64,000 nt of DNA from contig JACKDL010000016.1 in NCBI GenBank assembly GCA_020633555.1, positions 1 to 64,000 on the forward strand, in the 5' to 3' direction. The position numbers and the translations under genes are program-made. The notes below the pieces were generated by a model. The model did no database searches and was not told where the DNA came from. It was given only the letters and a program-made list of their open reading frames with translations. Each line of letters begins with the position of its first letter. Positions within the stretch are counted from its first letter, which is position 1. The DNA is from Myxococcales bacterium (GTDB lineage Bacteria > Myxococcota_A > Bradymonadia > UBA7976 > UBA1532). This document shows positions 1-7,792 of the stretch, in pieces.

Positions 1-3000
1 GATGAAGCGGTCGGCGTCGTTGCCCGGGAAGGCGAAGCCGTGCTGCCCGCCGGGCACGTTGTAGGGGAAGATGGCCGCCGACTTGCCCCCCAGGGCGTCG
101 GTCTGCCCCACGCCGATGCGCAGGGGCGGATCCAGCCGCGGGATGGTGTCGCCGTACAGGTCGTTGCCCTCGGCGAAGTTCTCGATGTCCAGGTGCACCG
201 GGTTGCCCGCCGTGTCGTGGTGCCGCCCGTAGCTGTGCACCGCCTCGGCGGTGTAGGTGTCCAGCAGCACCTGGTTCAGCGGCTTGCCGTAGCGCGGATC
301 GTCCTCGGTGTAGCCGATGAGGCCCATGGCGCGGCCGAAGGTCACCCCCGAGCTGGCCGGCACGTTCATGTCACCCATGGTGGTCACGATGACGCCATGG
401 GTGCCCGTCTGCTCGCCGGTGCTCGGGAACACCAGCGGCTCCTTCAGCATGTGGCGCGCGTAGGTGCCCGGATCACCGCCGTCGAGCACAAGCTGGCCCA
501 ACGCCAGGAAGCGCCGCATGCCGGGGGTGGCCCGCCGCTCGCCGAAGCCCTCGGCCAGGGTCACCAGGGGCTCGCCCTCGTAGTAGGTGGTCTGCTGGAA
601 CTGCACCTCGACGCCGAACTCGCTGACCTTGATCTTTGGCTCGACGCCCTCGCGCAGCACGCAGCCCTCGCCGGGCATGATCTGCGGGCCAGCGTAGATG
701 TGCACCTCGACGTGGTCGCCGAAGTCGGCCTCGAGGCTGGCGCGGGCGCGGCCCTCGCGGTCGATGAACGAGCAGCCCCGGTTGCCGTTGTCCAGGTTCT
801 CCACCACCAGGGTGTCGCCGGGGTTGACCCCCTCGATGACAGCGAAGGGCTTGCGGCTGGTGTCGTTCAGATCGGGGATCACCTGCTGGAGCAGGTAGGT
901 GCCGTCCTCGTTCAGGTTGCCCAGGAACAGGGGGCCCATCACCCGCAGGATGACCGCCTCGCGCACGCCGCCCTGCTGGCTGCGGTTGCCGATGTCGCCC
1001 AGGCCGGCGCCGCCGGCGATGGGGGCCACCGAGTCCACGTGGGGCTCCAGGCCGGCCATGATCATCGACATGATCCCGCCCAGGCTGCCGCCGGTCATGC
1101 CCACCAGGCTCTCGGCGCCGATGTCCACCTGGCCGTCGGCGTCGAAGTCGCCCGCCAGCTCGTTCTCGTTGTCGCCGTTGACGTCGAAGGCCCAGCGGCG
1201 CTCGCCATCGAAGCTCTTCACGATGCGGATGAGCTGCGAGTAGTCCAGGGCGCACTGCCGCACCACGTCGCGGGTGTGGAAGATGTAGGCGGTCCAGAAG
1301 TCGGCGGCGCTGTCGATGGTGCCGTCGCGGTTCTGATCGACGGCGCGGGCGGTGAGGATGGCCTCCCCGAACCGCTCCAGGCCGAAGGCGCCCAGCAGGC
1401 TGCGGCCCAGCCGCTCCTCGTCGGGGCTGATGCCCAGCCCGTGGCTCACGCAGTCGATGGCCATGGCGGCCATGCCGTGGCGGGCGAAGAAGCCCCCGAA
1501 CTGGGCCAACTCGAAGCGGTTGCTGGTGTAGCCGTGGCCCACGATGACCAGGGGGGGCATCTTGCCCTCGCCGCGGGCCGAGACCTCCTTGCGGGGCACG
1601 GTGAGCCAGAAGCGCACGTCCTCGGCGCGGGCCTTGGCGGGCTTCAGGTCCAGGTCCACCGGCCAGCTCTGCTGGTTCAGGGGCAGCCAGGGCCGCAGCT
1701 CCTGGGTGCGCTCGGCGTCGGCGCCCACCTCGACGCAGCGGCGGGTCTCGGCGCAGGTCTTGGCGGCGCCCAGGCAGCTCACGTAGCCCGCGGGCATGGC
1801 CTCGCCGCACTGGGCGGGGCAGTCCAGCTCGCCCAGGTCGCAGCGGCTGGCGGCGGCCTGGCAGGCGGCCGGGCACTCGCTGGCGTCCTCGGGGGCGAAG
1901 CGCTCGAAGAGCTGGGGCGACTTGAACCGGCCGATGACGTGGAAGTCCACGTAGCGGTGGGAGTTCATCAGATCGGCGAACTCCAGGCTGCCGTCCTCCT
2001 GGCCCTGGAGCTGCTGGCTGAGGACGCTGAAGGCGTCCATGAACTCCTCGCTGCGCAGGATGTACACGTTGTCCACGCCGGCGAAGTTGCGGTGCTCGGG
2101 ATCGCGCAGCGGCTCCAGGCCGTCGAGCACGGCCGGGAACTCCTGGCCGATGTGCTTCTGCACGCCGTAGCCGTACAGGCCCTCGCGCACGGCCACCCAG
2201 TGGCTCTGCAGGCTCTGGGTGGTGAAGGTGAAGGCGAAGGCCACATCGCTCAGGCCCAGGCCGGCGGGCAGGAACCTGCCCAGGTCCTTCAGGGCCTCGG
2301 CCTGCGAGGTGTGGTGGATGCCCTTGAAGGGCGAACCCACCGGCTCACCGCCGGCGTCCAGCAGCCGCCGCGTGACCACCACCGCGTAGGTGGTGCGCTC
2401 CCGCAGGGGCTCCATGGGCCGGGTGATGAGGGTGTTGGTCTCCTTCTCGTAGAAGGTCATCAGGGCGTCGGCGCGGGCCGCCAGATCGTCGCGGGCGGGG
2501 CGCCGGCCGGGCAGGTAGTTCGGCACGTCCAGGTGGCCGTCCGAGTCGGTGTCCTCGGGCCAGTCCAGCTCGCCGTCGCCGTCGAGGTCCTCGCCCGGAT
2601 CCAGCACGCCGTTGCCGTTGACGTCCTCGCCGGGATCCAGCTTGCCGTTGCGGTTGACGTCCTCGTCCTCCTCGTCGAAGAAGATCGAGGTGGTCCAGGC
2701 GCGCGGATCGTTGTCCCAGTACTCGAAGCGCTCCAGGGCGGTGGGGTAGTTGCCCTCGCCCATGTCCAGCGCCTTGAGCTGCCCGTACTCGGGCGAGCTG
2801 GGCGTCACGTCGATCAGGTACACGACGTCGTTGCTGAAGTCGTAGTTCGGGTCCCGGTGGCCCGCCAGCAGGCTGTTGACGTCGATGGCCCCCGAGAAGG
2901 GGATGGTGATGGGCTGGTTGACGCCCCAGCCGTCGAGCTGGTCGATGAGGGTGCGCACCTCGCGCTCCAGCCCGGTGGGGGCGATCATCGAGGCGTTCAC

Positions 3001-3210
3001 CCGCCGCCCGGTGGCCGACGTGCTGTCGGGCCAGGTGGCGATGTCGTTGGGCAGCGGGATCTCGGGCAGCGGCCGGTGCAGGAAGTCGAACTTCACCGTG
3101 GTCCGGGCCGCGGGCGCCTCGGCCAGCAGCTCGGGCTCGTCGCTGAAGCAGCCGGGCAGGGCCGGGGTGAGCAGGGCGGCCAGCAGGCCTGCGCGCGCAA
3201 TGCGGGACAT
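1..3210 (-). CDS. Lipase-like alpha/beta-hydrolase lipoprotein (partial)
   Basis: The gene starts at ATG 3210 and runs off the left edge, giving 1070 residues without a stop. Residues 1-21 form a lipoprotein signal ending ALPGC, so the protein is probably anchored in the outer membrane. The next part (FDFLHRPLPEIPLPNDI, then ITIPFSGAIDV) resembles the N-terminal domain of bacterial virulence-factor lipases. A Ca-binding-like stretch with NGNGVLDPGE near residues 195-230 follows. The hydrolase core shows an oxyanion-type VIVGHGYTSN, a nucleophile elbow GGSLGG near residue 707 and a late His (GGQHGF) near residue 1055. A CxxxC-rich insert lies near residues 430-480. It follows the barrel-protein gene by 14 bases in the same direction, so the two are probably co-transcribed. 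The substrate is unknown; an esterase or lipase role is inferred. Confidence 0.8.
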   Translation of the reverse strand, partial: MSRIARAGLLAALLTPALPGCFSDEPELLAEAPAARTTVKFDFLHRPLPEIPLPNDIATWPDSTSATGRRVNASMIAPTGLEREVRTLIDQLDGWGVNQPITIPFSGAIDVNSLLAGHRDPNYDFSNDVVYLIDVTPSSPEYGQLKALDMGEGNYPTALERFEYWDNDPRAWTTSIFFDEEDEDVNRNGKLDPGEDVNGNGVLDPGEDLDGDGELDWPEDTDSDGHLDVPNYLPGRRPARDDLAARADALMTFYEKETNTLITRPMEPLRERTTYAVVVTRRLLDAGGEPVGSPFKGIHHTSQAEALKDLGRFLPAGLGLSDVAFAFTFTTQSLQSHWVAVREGLYGYGVQKHIGQEFPAVLDGLEPLRDPEHRNFAGVDNVYILRSEEFMDAFSVLSQQLQGQEDGSLEFADLMNSHRYVDFHVIGRFKSPQLFERFAPEDASECPAACQAAASRCDLGELDCPAQCGEAMPAGYVSCLGAAKTCAETRRCVEVGADAERTQELRPWLPLNQQSWPVDLDLKPAKARAEDVRFWLTVPRKEVSARGEGKMPPLVIVGHGYTSNRFELAQFGGFFARHGMAAMAIDCVSHGLGISPDEERLGRSLLGAFGLERFGEAILTARAVDQNRDGTIDSAADFWTAYIFHTRDVVRQCALDYSQLIRIVKSFDGERRWAFDVNGDNENELAGDFDADGQVDIGAESLVGMTGGSLGGIMSMIMAGLEPHVDSVAPIAGGAGLGDIGNRSQQGGVREAVILRVMGPLFLGNLNEDGTYLLQQVIPDLNDTSRKPFAVIEGVNPGDTLVVENLDNGNRGCSFIDREGRARASLEADFGDHVEVHIYAGPQIMPGEGCVLREGVEPKIKVSEFGVEVQFQQTTYYEGEPLVTLAEGFGERRATPGMRRFLALGQLVLDGGDPGTYARHMLKEPLVFPSTGEQTGTHGVIVTTMGDMNVPASSGVTFGRAMGLIGYTEDDPRYGKPLNQVLLDTYTAEAVHSYGRHHDTAGNPVHLDIENFAEGNDLYGDTIPRLDPPLRIGVGQTDALGGKSAAIFPYNVPGGQHGFAFPGNDADRFI

Positions 3211-3224
3211 GGTCGGCATCCTCC

Positions 3225-4781
3225 TCACAGCCGGTACCGGATCATGGCGCGGCCGCCGCTGAGGGCGTCGGGCACGCCCCCGTCGCGGTCCACCAGCGCG
3301 TCGCCGGGCATGAACAGCCCGCCCTCGAGGCCCAGGGTCAGCTCGGTGCCCGCCAGGAGCATCCGGTAGCGCACGCCCACGTCGAACTCGGTGCCCAGGT
3401 AGGTGCCCGGGGCGCCGTCCAGCGCGTTGCGGGCCTGCCCGCCGCCCAGACGGCTGTTGCGGGGATCGGCCGGGGGCACCTCGGCGAAGGCGAACAGGGG
3501 CCCGCCGTAGATCTCCAGCCCCGCCACCGGGCGGTAGAAGCCCTTGGGGAACAGCGCGATGGTGTTGCTCACCGAGCCCCGGGTGGGGAAGCGGTCGAGA
3601 TCGGGGTTGGCGCGGCCCACCAGGTCCAGATCGCCGGCGCGAGCGGGGCCGCGGGCGGTCTGGGCGGCGATGACGTGCCGGAAGGCGATCAGGCCCATCT
3701 CGAAGTTGGGATCGGCCTTGAAGGCGTTCTGGGCGTTGTCATCGAAGTCCTGATCGCCGGTGGCCCACACGAAGTCCAGCACGCCGCCGTAGTCGCCCCC
3801 GTCGATGCGGGTGCGGCTGGCCACGCCGAGCTGCATCACGTCGTGCTCGACGAAGTCCAGGCTGGGGGCGAGCTCGGTGGTGCCCAGAATGAACGCGGCC
3901 TCGAGCTCGGTGCTGTAGGTGAGCCCCTGGCCCATGCGCCCCGACCACTTGCCGTAGACGTCGAAGGCGTTGATCACCGTCTCGGCGCCGTCGCCGGCGG
4001 TCTGGGTGCGGTGCACCACGTAGGCGCCGATCTGGCGGTCCTTCTGGTAGCCCGCGGTCACCGCGCCGATGATCTGCGTCGCCTCGTCATCGTCGGCGGT
4101 CATGATGTCGTCGCCCTGCACCTGGTCGACGGCCAGCGAGAACATCAGATCCGCGCCCGTCCAGGGGCCGCTGGCCACGAAGCCGCGCAGCACCCGGTCG
4201 CCCCCGCGGGGATCGCCGAAGTAGGCGCTGCCGGGGGTCCAGTCGTGGGCGCCGTCGTTGGCCAACAGGCCCAGGCCCCAGTGGCTGGTCATGTAGCCGC
4301 CGCCCAGGGTGATCATGGGGCCGAAGCTGAAGCGCCCGTAGGCCTTGCGGAGCACCAGGGTGTCCAGCTCGTTGGTGTGGGGCGCACCCACGTAGTCGTC
4401 GGCCTGGGCCGGCGTGGGGTCGTACCCCCCGCTCGCCACGCCCGACACGAAGTCCGCCTCGAGCTCGGCCTTGAACACCAGCGGGGCGTAGAACAGCTCG
4501 CTGTCCAGCACCAGGCCGGCGCGCACCTGCGGATCCACCACGGCGTCCGGGGCGAACTCGGTGCCGGGATCCACCTGCACCGGATCGAAGTACCGGCCGG
4601 AGGTCTTCAGCCAGATCGGCGCCGAGACGGTGATGCCGGCGATCCGCTTGTGGATCAACGGCTTGTAGTTCTTGTTCGTGCCCACCTGCAGCGCATCGGC
4701 CACGGTGGTCGACTCCCCCTCGTCGGCGAGCGCGGGCCCCGCGAGGGCCACGCCGAGCGCGACGGCTCCCAGCCTCTTCAT
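3225..4781 (-). CDS. Outer-membrane beta-barrel (porin-like) protein
   Basis: This is a 518-residue protein. The start MKRLGAVALG at 4781 is chosen because it gives a clean signal peptide ending PALADEG; an ATG two codons upstream (4787) is equally possible and the longer frame to 4838 has no signal peptide. The mature part alternates short hydrophobic and charged runs with many aromatic-flanked strands (for example YGRFSFGPMITLGGGYMTSH) and ends in RAMIRYRL, as expected for a barrel of about 16 strands. I cannot assign it to a named porin family; alginate-export-like barrels are the closest general type. It lies directly upstream of the lipase-like lipoprotein, which suggests that a surface enzyme and a barrel protein work together, perhaps in uptake of its products (inference). 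Confidence 0.75.
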   Translation of the reverse strand: MKRLGAVALGVALAGPALADEGESTTVADALQVGTNKNYKPLIHKRIAGITVSAPIWLKTSGRYFDPVQVDPGTEFAPDAVVDPQVRAGLVLDSELFYAPLVFKAELEADFVSGVASGGYDPTPAQADDYVGAPHTNELDTLVLRKAYGRFSFGPMITLGGGYMTSHWGLGLLANDGAHDWTPGSAYFGDPRGGDRVLRGFVASGPWTGADLMFSLAVDQVQGDDIMTADDDEATQIIGAVTAGYQKDRQIGAYVVHRTQTAGDGAETVINAFDVYGKWSGRMGQGLTYSTELEAAFILGTTELAPSLDFVEHDVMQLGVASRTRIDGGDYGGVLDFVWATGDQDFDDNAQNAFKADPNFEMGLIAFRHVIAAQTARGPARAGDLDLVGRANPDLDRFPTRGSVSNTIALFPKGFYRPVAGLEIYGGPLFAFAEVPPADPRNSRLGGGQARNALDGAPGTYLGTEFDVGVRYRMLLAGTELTLGLEGGLFMPGDALVDRDGGVPDALSGGRAMIRYRL

Positions 4782-4841
4782 CCCCATCCCCCAGACATGG
4801 CGGCGCGGCAACATAGCGGAAAACTCAGGGGGGCGCACCGG

Positions 4842-4864
4842 CTGCCGGCAGGTGTGCTAAGAAC
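4842..4864 (+). promoter_or_regulatory. Candidate promoter/operator in divergent gap
   Basis: The 119-base gap between the divergent genes at 4781 and 4901 holds a 10-base palindrome CTGCCGGCAG (4842-4851), followed by GTGTGCTAAGAAC, whose TAAGAA could act as a -10 element 37 bases before the plus-strand start. No convincing -35 box is visible, so this is tentative. Confidence 0.25.
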
Positions 4865-4900
4865 GGGTGGACCGGCCCCGGGGGGCAGGAAGGGAACGCC

Positions 4901-5842
4901 ATGACACACAAGCAGCGGTGGGGCGCGGTTTTCGCGCTTGGCCTGGCGCTCTGCGCCTGCGGAGAGGACAGCACGGGGACGGGCGGCGACGCCTCGGCCG
5001 GGGCCGACATGGCCGGGGCCGACATGGCCGGGGCCGACGACATGGCGGGGGCCGACCTGGCCCTGGTCGACATGGCGGCGCAGGACATGGCGGTGATCGA
5101 GGACCAGGCGGTGGTCGACGCCGCGCCGCCGGACGCGGGGCCAGCGCCGGCCCTCACCGACATCGAGACTGTGATCCAGGAGGGCATGCACGACGGCGTG
5201 GGCGAGAACTGCATGCGGGCGCGGTGCCCAGACGGCAAGCGCATCCTGGGCGGGGGCGGGCAGTGGACGGCGGGCGTCAACCTGACCTACCTGGAGCCCG
5301 TGCCCGGCGACGACGACTTCGTGATCTGCGGGCGGGCCGAGGCGCCGACGGCGTGGACGGTGGAGGCCCACTGCGGGGTGGTGACCACCGACATCCAGTA
5401 TGTCACCGAGCGCCGGATGTACGCCGAGAACGAGACGGCGTGCCAGCTCGCGCAGTGCCCGGACGGCTACACCTTGGTGGGCGGGGGCAGCAACCGGGGC
5501 GCGTCGCTGCGGTTCAGCCAGTCCCGGCCGGACCGCAACGGCTGGCAGCTCTGCGGGCGGACCACCAACGCGGCCACGGCCGTGGCCATGGCCGTGTGCG
5601 TGCGCGACGCCGACGTGACCGTCACCAGCCGGGACGGGATGCACCCGGGCGGCGGCCGGTTCTGCATCGACGCGGCCTGCGGGGGCCGCCGGGTGATCGC
5701 GGGTGGGGGCCGCTGGGCCGACGTGGTGACGCGCACCACCCAGCGCAGCACCAACAACGGCGCGCTGAACACCCTGTGCGGCGACACGCCCGACCCCGGC
5801 GCCGCCTGGACGGCCTACGCGCTCTGCGCCGCTGAGCCCTGA
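4901..5842 (+). CDS. Lipoprotein with three Cys/Gly repeat units
   Basis: A 313-residue lipoprotein; the signal ends LALCAC with the lipidated Cys at residue 20. Residues 25-85 are a low-complexity linker built from GADMA-type units, coded by short tandem DNA repeats at about 4996-5050. The rest is three similar modules of about 70 residues, each carrying a Cys-plus-glycine-run signature: CPDGKRILGGGGQW, CPDGYTLVGGGSN and CGGRRVIAGGGRW, with further paired cysteines (VICGRAE, QLCGRTT). These look like small disulphide-bonded beta modules on a stalk at the cell surface. I recognise no named family. It stands alone, 48 bases before the TamA-like gene in the same direction. Confidence 0.75.
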   Translation: MTHKQRWGAVFALGLALCACGEDSTGTGGDASAGADMAGADMAGADDMAGADLALVDMAAQDMAVIEDQAVVDAAPPDAGPAPALTDIETVIQEGMHDGVGENCMRARCPDGKRILGGGGQWTAGVNLTYLEPVPGDDDFVICGRAEAPTAWTVEAHCGVVTTDIQYVTERRMYAENETACQLAQCPDGYTLVGGGSNRGASLRFSQSRPDRNGWQLCGRTTNAATAVAMAVCVRDADVTVTSRDGMHPGGGRFCIDAACGGRRVIAGGGRWADVVTRTTQRSTNNGALNTLCGDTPDPGAAWTAYALCAAEP

Positions 5843-5890
5843 AGGCACGGCCGGGTGGCGTGGGTGGACTGCGCCTGCTAAACGGCAGCC

Positions 5891-7792
5891 ATGCGCCTCA
5901 AAGCTCCGAGCCTGTTGGCCCTGCCCCTGTTGTCGCTGGCCCTGGCAGCCTGCGGCGGCACCCCGCACCCCAAGCCCATCCTCGGTGAGGTGCCCGAGAT
6001 CGACGACGTGCGCTTCGAGGGCGTGACCCGCTTCTCGAAGGGCAAGCTCATCGAGCACCTGCACCTGGGCGAGACCTCGTGGGTGCCGCTGAGCCCCGAC
6101 CACCACCTGAACGAGGCGTTGGTGCCGGTGGACGCCCGCCGCATCGAGGCGCTGTACGCCGCCCACGGCTACCACGGGGCGCGGGTGCTCGACCTGCACG
6201 TGGAGCGCGACGACGACGAGGTGGACCTGGTGATCCGGGTGGCCGAGGGCGAGCCCACCTTGCTGGACAAGGTGGTGTTCGAGTGGGCCGCGGGGGCGGG
6301 GCTGGATCCCATGGCCCGCGAGGCCCTGCAGGCCACGGCGCCGCTGCAGCCCGGCCAGCCCTTCGAGGTGCCGGTGCTGAACGACACCCTGGGCCTGAGC
6401 CGGCTGCGCCTGCAGGCCTGGGGCTACCCGCTGGCCCGCGTGGTGGGCGACGCCACGGTGAACCCGGGGGCGCGCACGGCCCGGGCCACGGTGCACCTGG
6501 ATCCCGGGCCCTACGCCCGGGTGGGGCGGGTGGTGGTCGAGGGGCTGGTGGACGTGCCCGAGGACCTGGTGCTCAACGAGGTGGCCTTCGCCCGCGGCGA
6601 GCAGTTCTCGCCGGGGCTCATGCGCTCCATCGCGCACACGGCGAAGGGGATGGACGTGTTCCGCTGGGTGACCGTGCAGCCCGCCGACGCCGTCGAGAAG
6701 GGGTTGGTGGATGTGCGGCTGCGGGTGAACGAGGCGGATCCGCAGACCATCCGCCTGGGCGTGCGCGGGGTGTTCGAGGCGGCCCGCTGGGAGCAGCAGC
6801 TCGTGGCCCGTTACACCCACACCAACCTGTTCAAGCGGCTGGTGCGGCTGGACCTGGACGTGCTGGCGGGCTGGGCCGAGCTGCCCGATCCGGTGGATCC
6901 CGAGGCCCACGGCCCCGTGGTGACGGTGCAGCCCAAGTTCACCAAGAAGGGCTGGCTCGAGGATCACCTGCTGTGGACCCTGCGGCCGCGCTTCGACCTG
7001 GACATCCAGCCCGGCTACAAGTTCTGGTCGCCCAGCGGCGCCTTTGGCGTGGGGCGCTGGTTCGGGCACTTCCTGCGGGCCGACGTCAGCTACAACATCG
7101 CCTACGTCGACTTCTTCCAGATCAGCCCGGCGCTCGACCAGAGCACCACCCAGCTCGGCCTGGACTTCCGCGATCCGTACCTGCTGCCGTGGATCCGCTT
7201 CGTGGTGGACCTGCCGCTGGTGGACGACATGAACGCGCCGCAGAACGGCGCCATGCTGCGCTTCACCTACGACCTCGCCGGTGGGCCCCTGCTGGGCGAC
7301 TTCGACTTTCACAAGCTGCTGGCGAGCTGGCGGGGCTTCTGGCGCCCATGGTCCTGGCTGCAGTGGGCGGCGCGGGCCGAGGGCGGCCTGATCCTGGGCT
7401 ACGGCGACACGCCGGGGGCCCCGCTGGACCGCAAGTTCTACCTGGGCGGCGCCAACACGGTGCGGGCCTGGGGCACGCGGCAGCTCTCGCCCCGGCTCGA
7501 GGAGGATCCCAGCGTGCCAGCGGGCGGGCAGACGATGGTGCTGGGCAACCTGGAGGCGCGCATCCCGCTGGGCAAGCTGGCCCTGGTGGCCTTCTACGAT
7601 GTGGGCGACGTGCAGGCCGGCGAGCTGACCTTCACCCCGGCGGAGTGGAACCACACGGCGGGCCCTGGCCTGCGCTATGACAGCCCGGTGGGGCTGGTGC
7701 GGCTGGACGTGGGCTTCCGCCTGAACGACCCGGGCGTGTACGACGGCGTGCCGGGCTGGGGCGTGCACTTCGGCTTCGGGGAGGCATTCTGA
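5891..7792 (+). CDS. tamA: TamA-like Omp85 assembly protein, predicted lipoprotein
   Basis: A 633-residue Omp85-family protein. Three POTRA-like units are visible: VRFEGVTRFSKGKL (about residue 40), LLDKVVFEWAAGAG (about 130) and VGRVVVEGLVDVPEDL (about 215). The rest is a C-terminal barrel with the family motif FYLGGANTVRAWGTRQLSP near residue 520 and the end GWGVHFGFGEAF. Proteins of this family, with TamB, insert or move proteins and lipids across the outer membrane. Two features are odd. The N-terminus reads as a lipoprotein signal (LSLALAAC, Cys21), unusual for an Omp85 protein. The conserved VRG(F/Y) motif of the barrel loop is VRAW here. The stop overlaps the tamB-like start (TGATG), so the two are translationally coupled. 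Confidence 0.88.
   Translation: MRLKAPSLLALPLLSLALAACGGTPHPKPILGEVPEIDDVRFEGVTRFSKGKLIEHLHLGETSWVPLSPDHHLNEALVPVDARRIEALYAAHGYHGARVLDLHVERDDDEVDLVIRVAEGEPTLLDKVVFEWAAGAGLDPMAREALQATAPLQPGQPFEVPVLNDTLGLSRLRLQAWGYPLARVVGDATVNPGARTARATVHLDPGPYARVGRVVVEGLVDVPEDLVLNEVAFARGEQFSPGLMRSIAHTAKGMDVFRWVTVQPADAVEKGLVDVRLRVNEADPQTIRLGVRGVFEAARWEQQLVARYTHTNLFKRLVRLDLDVLAGWAELPDPVDPEAHGPVVTVQPKFTKKGWLEDHLLWTLRPRFDLDIQPGYKFWSPSGAFGVGRWFGHFLRADVSYNIAYVDFFQISPALDQSTTQLGLDFRDPYLLPWIRFVVDLPLVDDMNAPQNGAMLRFTYDLAGGPLLGDFDFHKLLASWRGFWRPWSWLQWAARAEGGLILGYGDTPGAPLDRKFYLGGANTVRAWGTRQLSPRLEEDPSVPAGGQTMVLGNLEARIPLGKLALVAFYDVGDVQAGELTFTPAEWNHTAGPGLRYDSPVGLVRLDVGFRLNDPGVYDGVPGWGVHFGFGEAF

Noticed and set aside
40..3369. 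Plus-strand open frame of 1109 codons
   Set aside because: It is antisense to a lipoprotein gene with a clear signal, hydrolase motifs and neighbour spacing.
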